Assembly: GCF_902806685.2 (NCBI RefSeq)
Contig: NC_048541.1
Span: 1,919,465-1,983,464 of the forward strand
Length of the DNA: 64,000 bases
Origin: Maniola hyperantus
Taxonomy: Eukaryota; Arthropoda; Insecta; Lepidoptera; Nymphalidae
Direction of reading: 5' to 3'
Shown: in pieces, positions 61,920 to 64,000 of the stretch
Numbering within the stretch: position 1 is the first letter of the stretch
How the letters are laid out: each line of letters begins with the position of its first letter
Translations under genes and position numbers: made by a program
The notes under the pieces: model-generated
The model's input: the letters and a program-made list of their open reading frames with translations, nothing else
What the model was told of the DNA's origin: nothing
Databases searched by the model: none

Positions 61920-62468
61920 CAGTACGCTTAGTATTTTACATCTCACCAACGTTGCTAGAATTCGAGAGTCGAAACACAATAACGTCAAAGTAAAATGGAC
62001 CTAATGAGCAATGCCACTGATTTTAATTACGCAACTTTTCCGCTTGGAGCGCTGGCTGTAGATGTGTAGACAAACTTGAGCAAGGCATTTAAGATCCAGT
62101 TTACTATAACGCGGCAATTGGTACTGATTCTGAGCACAACCTAATTTTAGAGTATTCGCATACTCTTCTTACTAATAATATGAAAAGGACAGACGCAGTT
62201 TGACAGTTTTAAATTTAATTTTTAGATGGTACAACCCGTGATTTTACCGCACAGTCGCGAGCCTACTGTTTAAAGTTGTAGCGTGGACTAAAATTTAGAG
62301 TCTTTAAGTGTAAAGTTCAAGTTCTGTCCCTTTTTAGCATTGTTAAAAAGAAAAGGATGCAGATACTCTTAATTTAGTATAGAGAAAGACAACGGAATCG
62401 GTGCCAGTGTTTCGATACTCGAATTTATCAACGTTGGTGAGACATAAAATCTCGTACTAAGGGTACAG
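61920..62468. mobile_element. CAGTAC-type MITE containing a second MITE
   Basis: CAGTACGCTTAGTATTTTAC to TGAGACATAAAATCTCGTAC and TAAGGGTACAG. Split at 62119-62406 by an unrelated TIR element. Lies upstream of channel exon A. Confidence 0.85.
62119..62406. mobile_element. TGGTACTGATTCTG-type MITE, nested
   Basis: Ends TGGTACTGATTCTGAG and GGAATCGGTGCCA are imperfect inverted repeats. The same 290-bp unit stands alone at 48664-48953 with about 93-95 percent identity by eye. Confidence 0.85.
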
Positions 62469-63033
62469 ATATCTTGTCTCACGATATTTTTATTCACCCT
62501 AGGGCATTATCTCACTAGGACACCAGTGGTGGCGCAACCAGATCGCGCTACCAAAAAAATATACACAAATATATGTACCATAGTCAGAAAGTCGGGAGGA
62601 AGTTACGTAATTGACATGAGGTAACCTACAACTTTTTTCCAAGTCGCGGAAAAGTTATTTAACTTACTTAATTTTACCTTACCTATATAGGTACTTGTTT
62701 AGAAAATGCTGTGCGAGCTTACTATAATGTGCTTTTCAAGTGAATAAGATTACAAAAATTGTTCATCCAAGCTGAGTGAATTGATAAATATGTGAATAGA
62801 ATTTATGTGACTTATTTTAAAAATTACACGTTAAAATATAACGTTTGTTGTACTTGTGAGACGAAAATATTATTACATACGTGGTGCGCAATACGTGATT
62901 GTGATAAAAGTATTTTATTTTTTTGAAAAGAATATAGCTAAGTACCTACTTAATATGTCCATTTCATAATATTGTGTGGAACTTTATTCACGCTCATTCT
63001 CACTATAACAATTTCAACTCTATGTCAAAGTAA
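62469..63033. other. A+T-rich stretch upstream of channel exon A
   Basis: No exon of the channel recognised here. No repeat border clear. The missing 5' exons must lie elsewhere. Confidence 0.5.
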
Positions 63034-63215
63034 AAAACCGGCCAAGTGCGAGTCAGACTCGCGCACTGAGGGTTCCATACTATAATCGTATTTTGTCGAC
63101 ATTTTGCACGATAAATTAAAAACTATTATGCCTAAAAATAAAAAATAAACTGTTTTAGAATGTAGAAGTAAAGCCCTTTCATATGATACCCCACTTGGTA
63201 TAGTAATCTTACTAG
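63034..63215 (-). repeat. GGTTCCGTACC-type repeat, 3' part
   Basis: ACCGGCCAAGTGCGAGTCAG to CCCCACTTGGTATAGTAATC. Confidence 0.65.
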
Positions 63216-63357
63216 CATTTTTTTTGTAGGACAATTGTTTTTCCGAGTTTATTATGCAATTATCTCAATGTTCAAAAAAATACTTACTGTTATTCAGACA
63301 ATTTTAACTACCCACCAAATCGACAAGTTAAGCACCTGCGCAGTACAATAGGTACCT

Positions 63358-63655
63358 GTACGCTTAGTATAAGATTTTACGTCTCACCAAACGTTTGTAG
63401 AATTCGAGAGTCGAAACACAATACCGTCAAAGTAAAATGGACCTAAAGAGCCTTGAATTGAAGTCAAAAATTCAATGCCACTGATTTTAATTTCCCAACG
63501 TTTCCGTTTGGAGCGCTGGCTGTAGATGTGTAGACAAACTTGAGCTTTAAAACGAGGAAGTTAAGGTAAATTTTTCTTCAATGCTGAAGTATTATACGAT
63601 GCTCGAATACTATCAACGTTAGCGATACGTAAAATCTTGTACTAAGCCTACTGTA
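63358..63655. mobile_element. CAGTAC-type MITE, diverged copy
   Basis: GTACGCTTAGTATAAGATTT, TACGTCTCACCAAACG, GAGCGCTGGCTGTAGATGTG, and the right end GTAAAATCTTGTACTAAGCC. Confidence 0.8.
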
Positions 63656-63773
63656 TAAAGAATTTTCACGGAACAAAAGTTAGGCGTCTCGTGAAACGGA
63701 ACCTACAGACGAAAAATCAGCTTGTTATTAATCAGAAAAAAATCCCTTGGGGGCTCCTGGACTAATATAACAG

Positions 63774-63798
63774 TTTCTCTCTCTCTCTCTCTCTCTAT
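63774..63798. repeat. (CT)n microsatellite
   Basis: Twelve CT units in a row near the right end. Confidence 0.9.
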
Positions 63799-64000
63799 TT
63801 ACGAGTATATAGAGCAGACACAAATAAACCTATAATGGTAAATGGTGTGAGCTAATTTGTTTGTAAAGGTGCTTCTTCAAATAGTGTGAATAAAATATTG
63901 ATATAGGAGCTCTATCGTACCAGCAGATTGATGACAGAAATGGCACGCTCCTCCTATAATCGAAAATTTCATTAGATTTTATTTAAATTTATTTATTTGA

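Overview
The window is nuclear DNA of a ditrysian moth or butterfly. The evidence is two multi-exon genes with insect-type proteins, introns of 0.2 to 4.7 kb, an A+T-rich background, and repeat families that I recognise as typical of Lepidoptera: tRNA-headed SINEs, RTE-clade LINE tails ending in (GAT)n, Helitron-like units ending in CTAGT, and many fold-back MITEs. I see no rRNA genes, no intact tRNA genes, no CRISPR array and nothing prokaryotic. The species cannot be named from sequence alone.

Left part (about 2.3-15.9 kb, minus strand): a complete nine-coding-exon gene for an SLC36/PAT-type (pathetic-like) amino acid transporter of 481 residues. I checked every junction: all are GT-AG and all phases agree. 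Its introns are filled with MITEs, Helitron-like units, SINEs and RTE fragments, and a SINE ends about 6 bases from the exon 6 splice donor.

Middle part (about 16-52 kb): no conserved host gene was recognised. It holds fold-back elements, a 5'-truncated jockey/CR1-like LINE with a broken reverse transcriptase (22.3-24.4 kb), a TA-flanked pogo-class element that keeps its DNA-binding and zinc-finger coding ends but has lost the catalytic DDE domain (31.2-32.6 kb), several LINE 3' ends, and nested insertions whose target-site duplications can be read. One 64-codon minus-strand ORF at 18.7-18.9 kb looks protein-like and is not explained by any repeat I recognise.

Right part (about 52.3-61.7 kb, minus strand): the 3' six coding exons (333 residues plus stop) of a Cys-loop ligand-gated chloride channel subunit of the insect pHCl-2/CG6927/CG7589-like group. 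It runs from just before the Cys-loop through TM4; its 5' exons lie beyond the right edge or were not recognised. Its introns hold a hAT-like MITE with an 8-bp duplication, a LINE fragment with a 15-bp duplication, and SINEs close to splice sites.

No new multi-gene system was found. The most useful leads are the internally deleted pogo element, the unexplained small ORF, a perfect 51-nt palindrome at 28.4 kb, transposable elements crowding functional splice sites, and datable nested insertions.
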